Origin: Myxococcota bacterium
GTDB taxonomy: Bacteria > Myxococcota_A > UBA9160 > SMWR01
DNA length: 40,653 nt
Reading direction: 5' to 3'
NCBI GenBank assembly: GCA_022447545.1
Contig: JAKVBI010000035.1
Location: 1-40,653 of the forward strand
Shown: one piece after another, positions 1 through 8,861 of the stretch
Numbering within the stretch: the stretch's first letter is position 1
Layout of the letters: each line of letters opens with the position of its first letter
Program-made: the position numbers and the translations under genes
The notes under the pieces: model-generated
Databases searched by the model: none
What the model was told of the DNA's origin: nothing
Seen by the model: only the letters and a program-made list of their open reading frames with translations

Positions 1-471
1 AATTTGATCAGCAATGGGGCTCTGCAACTCGACCGCCACCCCGATGAGCATCGTCGTCTGGTCGCAGACCCGGGGTTGGTACCCACCGCAGTGGAGGAGT
101 TTCTGCGTTTCGACCCCCCGGTTCAGGGCTTCGAACGATTCATGAGTGAAGATGTCGAACTCGGTGGGCAGATGATCCGAGAGGGGGACACGGTCTTTCT
201 GCTACTCGCGTCCGCTAATCGAGACGAGCAGCACATCCACGATCCTGATCGTTTCGACGTGGGGCGAACTCCCAACCGTCATCTTTCGTTCGGATGGGGA
301 ACTCACTTCTGTCTCGGCGCGAGTCTTGCTCGGCTCGAGGCAAAAGTGGCGTGGGAGGAGATCCTTCGTCGTCTGCCCCAATTTCAAATCACTGGCCCCG
401 TGGAGCGCCTTCACTCGGACATCATTCGCGGTCTTCTCGCTGTTCCTCTCGAGTTCGAGGCCATCGCCTGA
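1..471 (+). CDS. Cytochrome P450, C-terminal part (5' end outside window)
   Basis: This is the last ~157 residues of a bacterial class I-type cytochrome P450, a heme-thiolate monooxygenase that hydroxylates a hydrophobic substrate with electrons from a ferredoxin. The reading frame is open at base 1, beginning NLISNGA, which resembles the end of the I-helix, so the N-terminal two thirds lie upstream. Visible landmarks, counted from the TTG at base 4, are the K-helix ExxR (E32-F-L-R35) and the heme-binding loop FGWGTHFCLG with the axial cysteine at residue 103. The gene ends at TGA 469-471 and is convergent with the following minus-strand gene. The nearby lipid and CoA enzymes make a steroid, terpenoid or fatty-acid substrate plausible, but the substrate cannot be read from this fragment. 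Confidence 0.95.
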   Translation, partial: NLISNGALQLDRHPDEHRRLVADPGLVPTAVEEFLRFDPPVQGFERFMSEDVELGGQMIREGDTVFLLLASANRDEQHIHDPDRFDVGRTPNRHLSFGWGTHFCLGASLARLEAKVAWEEILRRLPQFQITGPVERLHSDIIRGLLAVPLEFEAIA

Positions 472-534
472 GGTGAACTGGTCTTCTCTGCGGGTGCGGA
501 TTCGTTCAGCCGGCTATGGGCCGAGGTCCCGCTT

Positions 535-2331
535 TCAATCGTCTGGTTTCCAGGCCTCGGCGAACCAGCTGTGACCTTGGATCGAGTACTCGTCGAAATC
601 GAAGTACATTCTTTCGCGTCGCGGCTTCTTCCTTTGCTCGAAGATCCCGATGTGTCGGTAATGAGAGCGGGTTCGTGATTCCCCCTCTTCGATGGAAAAG
701 ATCGATTGGCATTCGAACTTTTTTTTCAGGTTCAGGGTGTCCGCAATCGAACTCGGGATGTCGCACAATGAGACGGGGAGGTCGGAAACTCGCAAAGGAT
801 GTCTTTCGTCGAGGCCTTTGGCCAGAAACAGCGGAACCCCGACGTTGAAATTCGGAGTGATTGATTCACCTGCGGATTTTGAAGATTTCGTCGGGGGAGG
901 CCAGGATGATGCCGAATCGGGTGCGACCGGGACCAGGGAACTTCCGTGGTCTCCGACCACAAAAATCAGGCTCCGGTCGTAGATTCCCAATTCGTCGAGG
1001 CGAGTGAGGAATTCAAACAGCCGTGACAGAACGCAACGAGAGGTCGCGATGTAGCCCTCCCGATCGAATCGGAGATCGAAGGAGCAACTTTCGTCGACCA
1101 TGGGCGGCGCATGAGCGGCGAAGAGGTGAAGCATTCGGAAACGAGGAGCTACGTCGGCAACCGAGGCGAGTCGTGTGAGTGTGTCGAAGATGGAAAGGTC
1201 CAATCGCATCTTGATATCGATTCTGGGGTCGTCATCGATTTCTGTCTGCACGGGGTAGAGGGGTGGAACACGCCAATCCCCCCCGTCATAGATTCCGAAT
1301 TTCAAGAAGTGGGGGGCGAGGCGGAACAAGCCGGCGTTGAACATTTTTGTTGTGTCGAGACGCACGTTTGCGTCTGGATTTGGCGCGGCCAGAGGGCTGC
1401 TTCCGAAGCAGCGATATCGATGTCCGCTGGTCGCACATGCGAGTAGCCAGGGTGTAAAGCTGGTCAGTGTGACGTCGAAGCCTTCATTGGCCAAGACCGA
1501 TGGCAGCGACTCCTTCATGGCCAGGCGTCTCCAGTTCACCGAGTTTTCGCCACTGGGCACCGCCTGAGAAGTCAGGATTGATTGCAGGCTGAATTGTGTC
1601 GTTGGGTACAGGGACGTGGCATTTCGGTAGAAGGTGAATCCTGGGGGCATGGCTGCCGTCAGTGATTCGTCAATCATGGCCTCGGAGAAGAAGTCCGACT
1701 GAAATGAATCGAGAATGATCACGAGAATGTTCGAGTCATTCGAATACAGGCTGAAGGATGCGGCACGTCCAGGGGTCGCTTCCACGTGATCTGGTTTTTT
1801 CGACAGAGGCCAATTGTCGAGCATGTGGCCTGTCAGGGACGCAAGCTGCAGCGCAGTGGTCAAGGCGGCGATTCGCAGGGCATGACTCGCGACGACACGT
1901 GATCTCAGGAGTGCGAGAGTGAAGACGAGTAGCCAGGCGGCCGCCTCGAGGACTCCCTTCGACTGGTGCTCGGCCCAGTCGATTGCTGTTCCATCGAAAC
2001 TTCCGTAGTTCCATAGGAAGAGATTTCCCTGGGCCCAGAGTCCGACTTGAAGTGCAACGAGGATCGCCAACCAGCGATCGGGCGCGAGGCGGGCCATGGG
2101 AAGGCTGAGTAGCGCGAGTGTGCCAAAGATCACTGAGAAGGGTGTGATCAGGTAGCGCAGGAGCGGTCCGAACCCATGGGTGAGCTCTTCCCAGTTCTGG
2201 ACGGTGCTCTTGATCGGTTCGAAGATCGCGATGGTCCACGCGATCAGCGCGCTGAGGACCAGGGCCGAGAGAAGTCGCCTCGAAAAGATGCGTGTCGTCA
2301 TCGCGTTCTTGGGATCGTTCCCAATGACCAT
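535..2331 (-). CDS. Membrane-anchored sulfatase / alkaline-phosphatase-fold protein
   Basis: 598 residues. Roughly the first 170 residues hold about five hydrophobic helices, followed by an extracytoplasmic catalytic domain of the sulfatase/alkaline phosphatase superfamily. Family landmarks are a metal-binding Asp in ILVIILDSFQSD, a Thr/Ser-rich nucleophile region (YPTTQFSLQS), a His in FAAHAPP and the late Asp-His pair in VVGDHGSS. The architecture is that of phosphoglycerol/phosphoethanolamine transferases (LtaS, OpgB, EptA type) and membrane sulfatases; true sulfatases need a modified Cys/Ser in CxPxR, which I do not see, so a phospho-transfer or hydrolase role on envelope glycans or lipids is more likely. 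Two starts are possible: ATG 2331, or ATG 2301, which begins just before the first helix. A 16-bp near-palindrome lies between them. The gene is divergent from the HiPIP gene. Confidence 0.85.
   Translation of the reverse strand: MVIGNDPKNAMTTRIFSRRLLSALVLSALIAWTIAIFEPIKSTVQNWEELTHGFGPLLRYLITPFSVIFGTLALLSLPMARLAPDRWLAILVALQVGLWAQGNLFLWNYGSFDGTAIDWAEHQSKGVLEAAAWLLVFTLALLRSRVVASHALRIAALTTALQLASLTGHMLDNWPLSKKPDHVEATPGRAASFSLYSNDSNILVIILDSFQSDFFSEAMIDESLTAAMPPGFTFYRNATSLYPTTQFSLQSILTSQAVPSGENSVNWRRLAMKESLPSVLANEGFDVTLTSFTPWLLACATSGHRYRCFGSSPLAAPNPDANVRLDTTKMFNAGLFRLAPHFLKFGIYDGGDWRVPPLYPVQTEIDDDPRIDIKMRLDLSIFDTLTRLASVADVAPRFRMLHLFAAHAPPMVDESCSFDLRFDREGYIATSRCVLSRLFEFLTRLDELGIYDRSLIFVVGDHGSSLVPVAPDSASSWPPPTKSSKSAGESITPNFNVGVPLFLAKGLDERHPLRVSDLPVSLCDIPSSIADTLNLKKKFECQSIFSIEEGESRTRSHYRHIGIFEQRKKPRRERMYFDFDEYSIQGHSWFAEAWKPDD
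2309..2324. promoter_or_regulatory. Near-palindrome at the 5' end of the sulfatase-like gene
   Basis: TTGGGA-tcgt-TCCCAA has two perfect 6-bp arms around a 4-nt centre. It lies between the two possible ATG starts (2331 and 2301) of the minus-strand sulfatase-like gene. If ATG 2301 is the real start, the repeat sits in the leader just ahead of it and could be an operator or an mRNA hairpin. If 2331 is the start it is coding and may mean nothing. Confidence 0.25.
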
Positions 2332-2460
2332 GGCATGGGCGTCCCTATGACCGGTATCCTATGTCAGTTGATACGGGCCGCCTAGTCCACGTCATCGATC
2401 AACGCCGTGTTTTGGGTTGGAATTCGGATGAGACGTTGCATCGCACTGGAAGCGACCTGA

Positions 2461-2841
2461 ATGAAAGGTGGCATTCAGTCCAGGGTCGAGTCCATCGGTC
2501 CGATGGAGGACTCGCCGCATGTGGGAAGCGCTTTGAAAAGGCGCGATTTCCTTCAGTGGTTGGTTTGGGGATGGTTTGGGGTCGTGCTCCCGCTGGCCGG
2601 CATGGGGGGGTGCGATCACTCGGGCGTCGACTGCAGCGACGACGAAATGATGACCACCCCGCAACGAGCGCTGCGGGCCTCAAGCGGGTACACGGAAAAC
2701 TCCCCGCATGGCGATGAGCGAAACTGCGCGGCATGCCAGTTCTTCGAATTGGGAGCGGCGCAGATTTGCGGGAGTTGTCAGATTCTGGGTGGACCGGTCA
2801 ATCCGGCCGGGCATTGCAATTCCTGGGCGGCCAGGACGTAA
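2461..2841 (+). CDS. Tat-exported high-potential iron-sulfur protein (HiPIP)
   Basis: 126 residues. HiPIPs carry one [4Fe-4S] cluster and shuttle single electrons in the periplasm at high potential. A twin-arginine signal (KRRDFLQW, residues 26-33, then a hydrophobic stretch to about residue 49) fits export of the folded cluster protein. The C-terminal part shows the family's cysteine spacing: C89-x2-C92, C106 (C103 is an extra Cys), and C119 in NPAGHCNSW, matching the usual GWC..W end. The SGY at 75-77 fits the conserved Tyr packed on the cluster. Start is ATG 2461 after GGAAGCG; ATG 2503 would also keep the Tat motif. It precedes the lipoprotein/DUF1592/DUF1552 genes by 99 bp, suggesting it serves as their electron carrier, which is inference. 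Confidence 0.85.
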   Translation: MKGGIQSRVESIGPMEDSPHVGSALKRRDFLQWLVWGWFGVVLPLAGMGGCDHSGVDCSDDEMMTTPQRALRASSGYTENSPHGDERNCAACQFFELGAAQICGSCQILGGPVNPAGHCNSWAART

Positions 2842-2940
2842 CACGTCGATGGATCGGGGTGGGGGGCCTGATTTGTCGAAGATGTCGACCGAGATGGCAC
2901 CCGCGAGGAATCGCTCGATCGGGTAGTATGGGAACCCGTC

Positions 2941-4089
2941 ATGAGGGTGCGCTTTGCCACGCTTGCGGGGCTCGCGGGACTGCTGGTGGGTTGTGGCCCC
3001 GAGGGGGCTGGCTTCGCATCTCCCGAGTCTTCTGGAATTCCCCAGGTTCGGGGGTTCGTCGTTACGGACTTCACCTTCGACCAGCCCAAGGTTGACGAGA
3101 GTGTCGCCTGTCCAGAAGGCTTCAACCAGAACGAGCGGGAGTTCTACCTCGATGGCCTCGCCTCTGATGAACGGACCCGTGTCGCCGCGGACCTGCCCGA
3201 GGGATTCGACTACCTGAGGATGGTGAACGAGCGCGGGGGTCCCGATCCGTGTGGTGATCCTTCGGCCTTCGATGATCCCGATCATCGCCTGGTGGAGGGG
3301 GCGGCGGTGGCGGTCGGCTTTGATCTAGATGGTGTGGTTTCGACGGGCGAACGCCCCGAACCGATGGCATGCCCGCACCAGGATCTTTCCGGCGAGAATG
3401 GGGCACCGGGGATCGACAACGCACTTTGGCGTGTGCTCGGCTGCATCGAGGGTTACCAGCGCGGCAGCACCATTGATGAGTACGCGATCGAGAACATCAA
3501 GAGTGGTGGGCGGACCATCTTGATCGAGCTCACTGATCTCGATGACCCGCGCAACGATGGTGACATCGGACTGGGGATCTACTCGAGTGAGGATGCGATA
3601 CCCGCTTCGGCCGACGGTCGGTTGTTGGCCGGAGGTAGTCTGGGGGTAGAAAAGGACTCGATCTATCGCACACGGGTGCGGGGTAGCTTGAAGGATGGTG
3701 TCCTTACCGCGGGTCCGATGGATCTTCTGCTGGATTTTGATGGCCAGTTCCTCGACTCGGAGCTTCGCTTGCGCGAGGCTCAGATTCACTTGGAACTCAT
3801 GCCCGATGGCGGATTGCGCGGATTGCTCGGTGGCTACTGGGACATCGAGGAGTTTTACGATGTCTACGCTCGCCAGGCCACGCGCTCTGGCGCGTATACG
3901 GTCGGATTCCGTTGCCCAGCCATGCGTCAGGCCCTCGCGCACACGGCGGACCGTTACCCGAATTCGGACACGGGCACCTGCACCGCGATCTCAACAGCTT
4001 TCCGGATTCAAGCAATCCCCGCGTTCGTGGTCGAGCCGCCTTCGCCTTCGACCACGCACGCGAGCGTTGGTGCGCGCTCGGCGTACTGA
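2941..4089 (+). CDS. Predicted outer-membrane lipoprotein, family not recognised
   Basis: 382 residues. The N-terminus is a lipoprotein signal ending in the lipobox LLVGC, with Cys18 as the likely lipidated residue. The rest is an acidic, Asp- and Gly-rich, probably beta-rich soluble domain with several cysteines (CPEG, DPCGDP, MACPHQD, VLGCIEG, FRCPAM, GTCTA) that could form disulfides outside the cytoplasm. GAPGIDNALW resembles stretches seen in other exported proteins of this kind, but I do not recognise a named family. The last ~25 residues are a Pro/Ser/Thr-rich tail. It lies 99 bp after the HiPIP gene and 57 bp before the membrane-protein gene, all on the same strand, so co-expression with the DUF1592/DUF1552 pair is likely. 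Confidence 0.8.
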   Translation: MRVRFATLAGLAGLLVGCGPEGAGFASPESSGIPQVRGFVVTDFTFDQPKVDESVACPEGFNQNEREFYLDGLASDERTRVAADLPEGFDYLRMVNERGGPDPCGDPSAFDDPDHRLVEGAAVAVGFDLDGVVSTGERPEPMACPHQDLSGENGAPGIDNALWRVLGCIEGYQRGSTIDEYAIENIKSGGRTILIELTDLDDPRNDGDIGLGIYSSEDAIPASADGRLLAGGSLGVEKDSIYRTRVRGSLKDGVLTAGPMDLLLDFDGQFLDSELRLREAQIHLELMPDGGLRGLLGGYWDIEEFYDVYARQATRSGAYTVGFRCPAMRQALAHTADRYPNSDTGTCTAISTAFRIQAIPAFVVEPPSPSTTHASVGARSAY

Positions 4090-4146
4090 CGCGTAGTAGG
4101 AACAATTCGGGGCAGGCTTGCGGGCCGCCTCGAATCGGAAATTCAA

Positions 4147-4650
4147 ATGCTCGAGCTCCTCGAAGATCCTGCCTATCGCCACGTACTGTTCAACCACCTG
4201 CCAGTCACTGGCCTCGCAGTTGCGTGGGTCGTGCTGCTGGGTGCGGTCGCACTACGCCATCGTCCCACGCTTTTTGCGTCCCTCGCGCTCGTCGCGGTGA
4301 TGTCGGCGTCGGCTTATCCCGTCGCGACTGCCGGCGAGGACGCCTATCCGTTCGTGTTTGATACGTTGGACGGGTACGGAAGAGACTGGCTCGATCATCA
4401 CACTCATGTGGCTGACAGCCTGCTGCCGGTTCTCTACGTCAATGCGGGCCTTGCGCTATTGGCCATCGGCGTCGGAGCCTGGCGGAGGGATCTCTTGCAG
4501 CCCACGGCTCTCATCATCGTCCTGGCGACCTTTGGAAGCCTCGGTGCAGCCATGGTGATCGCCGAGGCGGGTGGCAAGATCATGCACCCCGACTTTCGTC
4601 TGAGCGATCCGCCCATTCACGAGGACCGAAAGCGGGTGGGCAGCCGATGA
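4147..4650 (+). CDS. Four-helix membrane protein, DUF2231-like
   Basis: 167 residues with four predicted transmembrane helices (roughly residues 20-38, 44-63, 95-113 and 119-138). Histidines flank the membrane: FNHLPVTG before helix 1 and DHHTHVAD before helix 3. This NH-P-x-x-G plus later H-rich pattern resembles small predicted membrane proteins of the DUF2231 type, some of which are suspected heme or redox partners; the assignment is tentative. Its stop overlaps the start of the DUF1592-family gene by 4 nt (ATGA at 4647), so the two are translationally coupled. That coupling is the best clue to function: it probably works with the exported DUF1592/DUF1552 proteins. Confidence 0.75.
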   Translation: MLELLEDPAYRHVLFNHLPVTGLAVAWVVLLGAVALRHRPTLFASLALVAVMSASAYPVATAGEDAYPFVFDTLDGYGRDWLDHHTHVADSLLPVLYVNAGLALLAIGVGAWRRDLLQPTALIIVLATFGSLGAAMVIAEAGGKIMHPDFRLSDPPIHEDRKRVGSR

Positions 4651-6281
4651 TTCCGCGAACCCTGGCCGTCTTTGCTGTCTGCTTCGTGCTCTGGGCCTGC
4701 AGACCCACAGAGGAGCCTCCTTCCGTTGGCGGTCCCACGGCCATGCGTCGACTTACAGGGGATCAATACAAACAGGCTGTGTCCGACGTCTTTGGCGACG
4801 ACATCGTGGTGGCCGGCCGTTTCGCGCCGGACGCCCGCAGAAAGGGTCTGGTTGCCGTTGGAAGCACCTGGGGGACGATGACTCCCGCGAGCTTCGAGCA
4901 ATTCGAGTCCATGGCGCTTTCCATCGCAGCGCAGGTGGTGGGTGAAACGCACCGCTCCAGGTTGGTGGAATGCCAGCCTGCTTCGAGCACTCAACCCGAT
5001 GACGAATGTGCCGGGCGGTTCTTGCGCAGAGTTGGGCGGCAGTTGTTCCGGAGACCTCTGACCGATGAAGAGGTTCAGGCGAGAGTGGAGATCGCAGCAA
5101 ATTCGACCCGGTCTGCGGGCGATTTTCACGCCGGGCTCGAGTTTGCGCTGGCGAGCTTGTTGATGTCTCCAGATTTTCTGTTTCGAATCGAGCGGAGCGA
5201 GGCCGACCCCTTGGAAACTGGCCGCATGCGTCTTACATCGGAAACCGTGGCCTCGCGACTCAGTTATTTCCTGTGGAATGCCTCCCCGGATGAACAATTG
5301 ATGGCTGCTGCTGAGAACGGGAGGCTTCTGAGTGTCGAAGGCCTTGGCGAGCAGGTCGATCGAATGCTCGAGTCGCCACGGGTAGCTGAGGGCATGCGTG
5401 CGTTCTTTGCGGACGTATTCTCTTTCGATGAGTTCGAGGATGTCAGCAAGGACACCATTCTGTACCCCGCGTTCAGCCGTAAGTTGGTGGAGGATTCCCA
5501 GGAGCAGACCCTTCGGGTCATCATTGATCACCTGATCGATCAGCGTGGAGATTACCGGGATCTTTTCACAACACGGAAATCATTCATGACTCGAACGCTG
5601 GGGCTTGTTTACGGTGTTCCGGTGGCGACCCGCGAGGGTTGGGAACCGTTTGAATTTTCCGAAGGATCCCAGCGCTCGGGCCTCCACACGCACGTCAGCT
5701 TCATGACTCTGCATTCACACCCGGGGCGAAGCTCTCCGACTTTGAGGGGGGTCTTCCTGCGTGAAGCCATCTTGTGTCAGGAGGTCCCCGCGGCACCGGC
5801 TGACGTCAATTTCACCATTGTGCAGGACACCGATAACCCCGAATTTAAGACTGCTCGCGCCCGGCTCGACGCTCACAGCACCGACCCCACTTGTGCCAAC
5901 TGTCATCGGATCATGGATCCCATCGGTTTGGGGCTCGATACTTTCGACGCTATTGGCAGGTACCGAAAACTGGAGAATGGTGTGCCCATCGACACCAGCG
6001 GGGATGTCAGCGGTGAGGCATTTTCCGACACACGGGATCTTGGGCAGGTGCTGCATGATCATCCTGCGGTGTCGGCCTGCCTTGTGGAGAAACTCTACCG
6101 CTACGGGGTGGGACGCGATACGGTGATGAGTGAACGGCACCTTCTGCGTTATCTGGAGGACCGCTTCGAGGATTCGGGCTATCGACTCCACGCTTTACTT
6201 CGGCTCATCACTTTGAGCGAAGCCTTTCGCACGACATCCGGGGCACGATCCGTGGAGAAGGATCTGGGGCAGGAAACATGA
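4647..6281 (+). CDS. DUF1592-family exported protein (DUF1587/1595/1592/1588/1585 architecture) with CxxCH motif
   Basis: 544 residues. The N-terminus has a signal sequence ending in VLWAC, so Cys18 may be lipidated. Domain order matches the family found in Planctomycetes, Verrucomicrobia and Myxobacteria: DUF1587-like (about 34-97, MRRLTGDQYKQAV), DUF1595 (about 120-180), DUF1592 (about 192-320, VASRLSYFLWNASPDEQL), DUF1588 (about 340-440) and DUF1585 (about 455-525, LVEKLYRYGVGR). DUF1588 contains C416-A-N-C419-H420 followed by MDPIGLGLDTFDAIG, the family signature, which looks like a c-type heme attachment site. The biochemical function is unknown. The start overlaps the upstream membrane-protein gene and the stop overlaps the DUF1552 gene (ATGA at 6278), so all three are coupled. 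Confidence 0.92.
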   Translation: MIPRTLAVFAVCFVLWACRPTEEPPSVGGPTAMRRLTGDQYKQAVSDVFGDDIVVAGRFAPDARRKGLVAVGSTWGTMTPASFEQFESMALSIAAQVVGETHRSRLVECQPASSTQPDDECAGRFLRRVGRQLFRRPLTDEEVQARVEIAANSTRSAGDFHAGLEFALASLLMSPDFLFRIERSEADPLETGRMRLTSETVASRLSYFLWNASPDEQLMAAAENGRLLSVEGLGEQVDRMLESPRVAEGMRAFFADVFSFDEFEDVSKDTILYPAFSRKLVEDSQEQTLRVIIDHLIDQRGDYRDLFTTRKSFMTRTLGLVYGVPVATREGWEPFEFSEGSQRSGLHTHVSFMTLHSHPGRSSPTLRGVFLREAILCQEVPAAPADVNFTIVQDTDNPEFKTARARLDAHSTDPTCANCHRIMDPIGLGLDTFDAIGRYRKLENGVPIDTSGDVSGEAFSDTRDLGQVLHDHPAVSACLVEKLYRYGVGRDTVMSERHLLRYLEDRFEDSGYRLHALLRLITLSEAFRTTSGARSVEKDLGQET

Positions 6282-7612
6282 GGGGTTTCGATCGCCGGTC
6301 TTTTCTGCGGGGGGCCCTGAGCGGTGCAGCCGTCACGTTGGGTTTGCCACTCTTGGATGGTTTTCTGAACGTCAATGGGACGGCCCTCGCGTCCGGTGCG
6401 CCACTTCCTCTTCGGTTTGGTACCTGGTTCTGGGGCTGTGGGATGAACCCCGGACGCTGGAACCCGAAACAGACGGGAACCGGATACGACTTGGGGCCGG
6501 AGCTCCAACCCATAGCCGATGTCCAACAGCACGTGTCGGTATTGAGTGGTTTCAACGTGAACCTCGATGGGAGGCCCAATCATCCTCACCGCACGGGCGT
6601 GACCGGGACACTCAGTGGGTCGGCGCCTCCGAAACCTCATGACGTCCCAGCGCCCAGTCTCGATATTCTGATTTCCGACGAATTGGGTGCCGCGACTCGC
6701 TTTCGCTCTCTCGAACTGACCTGCACTGGGAGCGCCAAGCACAGCTACAGCCGGCGTGCACAGAATGTGATCAACGCCAGTGAAGCGTCCCCTCTGGCTC
6801 TCTATACCCGGATCTTCGGTCCCGGTTTCCAGGACCCCAATGCCGCTGATTTCGTACCCGATCCGAGGGTGATGCTGCGTCAAAGCGTAATCTCGGCCGT
6901 CAAGGATGATCGCACGCGGCTGGAACGGGAGCTCGGGGCCCATGATCGCCAGCGTTTGGACGATTACTTGACGTCTCTGCGGCAGCTTGAGCGCCAACTC
7001 GAACTCCAGCTCTCGGCGCCCCCTCCTCTCGAGGCCTGTCTGCCCCCGGACGCGCCGGCCGAAGGCAAGGGGGACTCGGAGGTCGGTCACGCGCAGGAAA
7101 CCCACGACTTGATGGCCAAGCTGCTGGTGATGGCCCTTGCGTGCGATCAGACCCGCGTGTTCAACATGTTGTTCTCCTACGGTGCATCGGATCTACACCT
7201 TCCTGGCAGCCAGACGGGGCACCATCAGCTGACACACGAAGAACAGGTGGACGCAGAGCTTGGCTATCAGCCCCGGGCGAGCTACTTCATCGATCGCAGT
7301 ATGGAGGCCTGGGCCTCTTTCGTGGATGCGATGGCGTCCTTTCCCGAGGGTGATGGAACGCTGCTGGATCACAGTCTGGTGATGGCGCACTCCGAGACCT
7401 CCTTTGCCAAAATCCATGATGTGTTGGGCCTGCCTATCATGTTTGCCGGCCGGGCCGGGGGGCGCATGGTTTCTGGCACGCATGTGGCCGGCGGTGGAGA
7501 TCCCGTGACCCGCGTGGGTCTGACCGTGCAACAAGCGATGGGCCTCTCCGTCGATCGCTGGGGCAGCGGATCCATGCAGACGAACCGCAGCATCAGCGAA
7601 CTCTTCGCCTGA
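6278..7612 (+). CDS. Tat-exported DUF1552 protein
   Basis: 444 residues. A clear twin-arginine signal (DRRSFLRG, R6-R7) is followed by a hydrophobic segment, predicting export of a folded protein. The body matches DUF1552: FGTWFWGCGMNPGRW near the start, VLSGFNVNLDGRPNHPHRTG, an HHQLTHEEQ stretch, and SLVMAHSETSFAKIHD with VMFAGRAGG-type sequence near the end (here PIMFAGRAGG). DUF1552 is related to DUF1501 in the alkaline-phosphatase/sulfatase superfamily and almost always lies beside a DUF1592-family gene, as here, with a 4-nt overlap. The pair probably forms a periplasmic or surface complex; its substrate is not known. A 112-bp gap follows before the next gene. Confidence 0.92.
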   Translation: MRGFDRRSFLRGALSGAAVTLGLPLLDGFLNVNGTALASGAPLPLRFGTWFWGCGMNPGRWNPKQTGTGYDLGPELQPIADVQQHVSVLSGFNVNLDGRPNHPHRTGVTGTLSGSAPPKPHDVPAPSLDILISDELGAATRFRSLELTCTGSAKHSYSRRAQNVINASEASPLALYTRIFGPGFQDPNAADFVPDPRVMLRQSVISAVKDDRTRLERELGAHDRQRLDDYLTSLRQLERQLELQLSAPPPLEACLPPDAPAEGKGDSEVGHAQETHDLMAKLLVMALACDQTRVFNMLFSYGASDLHLPGSQTGHHQLTHEEQVDAELGYQPRASYFIDRSMEAWASFVDAMASFPEGDGTLLDHSLVMAHSETSFAKIHDVLGLPIMFAGRAGGRMVSGTHVAGGGDPVTRVGLTVQQAMGLSVDRWGSGSMQTNRSISELFA

Positions 7613-7724
7613 TCAACTGACTGGACTCGGATGCCACGCTTGCCAGGGGAGAGGTGGTTGACTAGGGTCGCCAGTTCTCCGAGTCTTCCGTCGGACGAGA
7701 AGTCGGCGGACAGTGAGGCTGCCC

Positions 7725-8861
7725 ATGCCCGATGCTTCGTCGGCGCGCGAGTTGTACGACTCTCTGGAAGCGATTGCCTCAGAACTCGAGGCTCTGTCGC
7801 GAGAGGCGGAAATCCAGCGTCGTGCTCCAGACGAGTTGGGCGCCTTGATGAAGAAGGCGCGGCTTCCTATGTCCAAGGTGGTCCGCGATGTCGGCGGGTA
7901 CGAACTCTCCCCATCGGAGCAGGTCGACTTCTTTGCGCGCATCGCCTACCTGAACCCGACGGCGGGCTGGTTGGCCTTCAATCAGAGTGGGTCCGCTGGG
8001 GCAGCTTCTGCCTCCCTTTCGGAGGCAGGCCTCGAACGGATTTTTGGAGAGGGTTGCCCCTTGTTTGCGGCGGTGTCCGCACCCACCGGAAGAAGTGAAT
8101 CCGTCGATGGTGGCTACCGGGTGTCGGGGCGGTGGGCCTACGCGAGTGGCGTCCACGTGGCCGAGTGGGTGGTGCTGATGACGATTTGCAACGAGCCTGT
8201 AGGCCCTCGTTTCGTGATCGTGCCTTCAGAAGCCGTGGAACTTCACGACGATTGGCACGTGGGTGCTCTCCAGGGAACGGGCAGCGTCGATGTCTCGGTC
8301 AGCGATCTCTTCGTTCCTACCGAGATGACAGTGGTGCCCTTCTCGCAGCTCAGGGGAGGAGCGCAGTATGGGAAGCTCGGCTATCGGGGTTACGTGGGCG
8401 GTGAAAACGTAGGCTTTTCGCTGGGCGTGGCCCAGCGTCTTGTAGACGAGATTACACAGCTCGCTCCTGGGAAGAAACGCATACTCGACCCCCACTCTGT
8501 GGGGGACCGGGGTGCCTTTCAGATGGAACTCGGTCGGACCGATGCTGCATTACGTGCTGCTCGCGCCTATGTGATGACTGAACTCGACCGCGCCATGGAG
8601 ATCGCCGAGAGCAGAGACTCTGTTCTCGATCCCCACGAGACGGCTCGCCTGGGCGCTGCTGTGGGGTGGGCTACGGAATCCATCTGCCAAGCGGCGACGA
8701 GACTGTTCCCCTATGCGGGAGCGGGCGCCCTGCATCTGGATCACCCGATTCAACGCAGCTTCCGAGACCTGATCGGGTCGGGTCAGCACATCGTGGTCAC
8801 CAATGAAACCCTGGATCAATGGGGTCAGGCGCTACTCGCCGCAGTGGGAGATTCGTCATGA
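7725..8861 (+). CDS. Acyl-CoA-dehydrogenase-fold flavoprotein, HsaA/HpaB-like
   Basis: 378 residues. The sequence has the acyl-CoA dehydrogenase fold, but the details look like the group D flavin monooxygenase branch (HsaA, DszC, HpaB relatives) that hydroxylates substrates with reduced flavin supplied by a reductase: PTAGWLAFNQSGSAG in the N-terminal domain, GGYRVSGRWAYASGVHVAEW in the middle domain, and an RLFPYAGAGALHLDHPIQRSFRD end where the branch keeps its active-site loop. There is no catalytic Glu of the EGT type. The start is set at ATG 7725, preceded by GAGG with a 6-nt spacer; an in-frame GTG at 7713 lies inside that ribosome binding site. A steroid or aromatic substrate would fit the neighbourhood, which is inference. 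Confidence 0.82.
   Translation: MPDASSARELYDSLEAIASELEALSREAEIQRRAPDELGALMKKARLPMSKVVRDVGGYELSPSEQVDFFARIAYLNPTAGWLAFNQSGSAGAASASLSEAGLERIFGEGCPLFAAVSAPTGRSESVDGGYRVSGRWAYASGVHVAEWVVLMTICNEPVGPRFVIVPSEAVELHDDWHVGALQGTGSVDVSVSDLFVPTEMTVVPFSQLRGGAQYGKLGYRGYVGGENVGFSLGVAQRLVDEITQLAPGKKRILDPHSVGDRGAFQMELGRTDAALRAARAYVMTELDRAMEIAESRDSVLDPHETARLGAAVGWATESICQAATRLFPYAGAGALHLDHPIQRSFRDLIGSGQHIVVTNETLDQWGQALLAAVGDSS

Noticed and set aside
4617-5531. 304-codon open frame on the minus strand
   Set aside because: Antisense to the DUF1592-family gene; no motif and no plausible ribosome binding site.
6179-7105. 308-codon open frame on the minus strand
   Set aside because: It lies fully antisense to the DUF1552 and DUF1592 genes, whose products are recognisable and Tat/lipoprotein-exported; the antisense translation has no recognisable motif and reflects high GC codon use.
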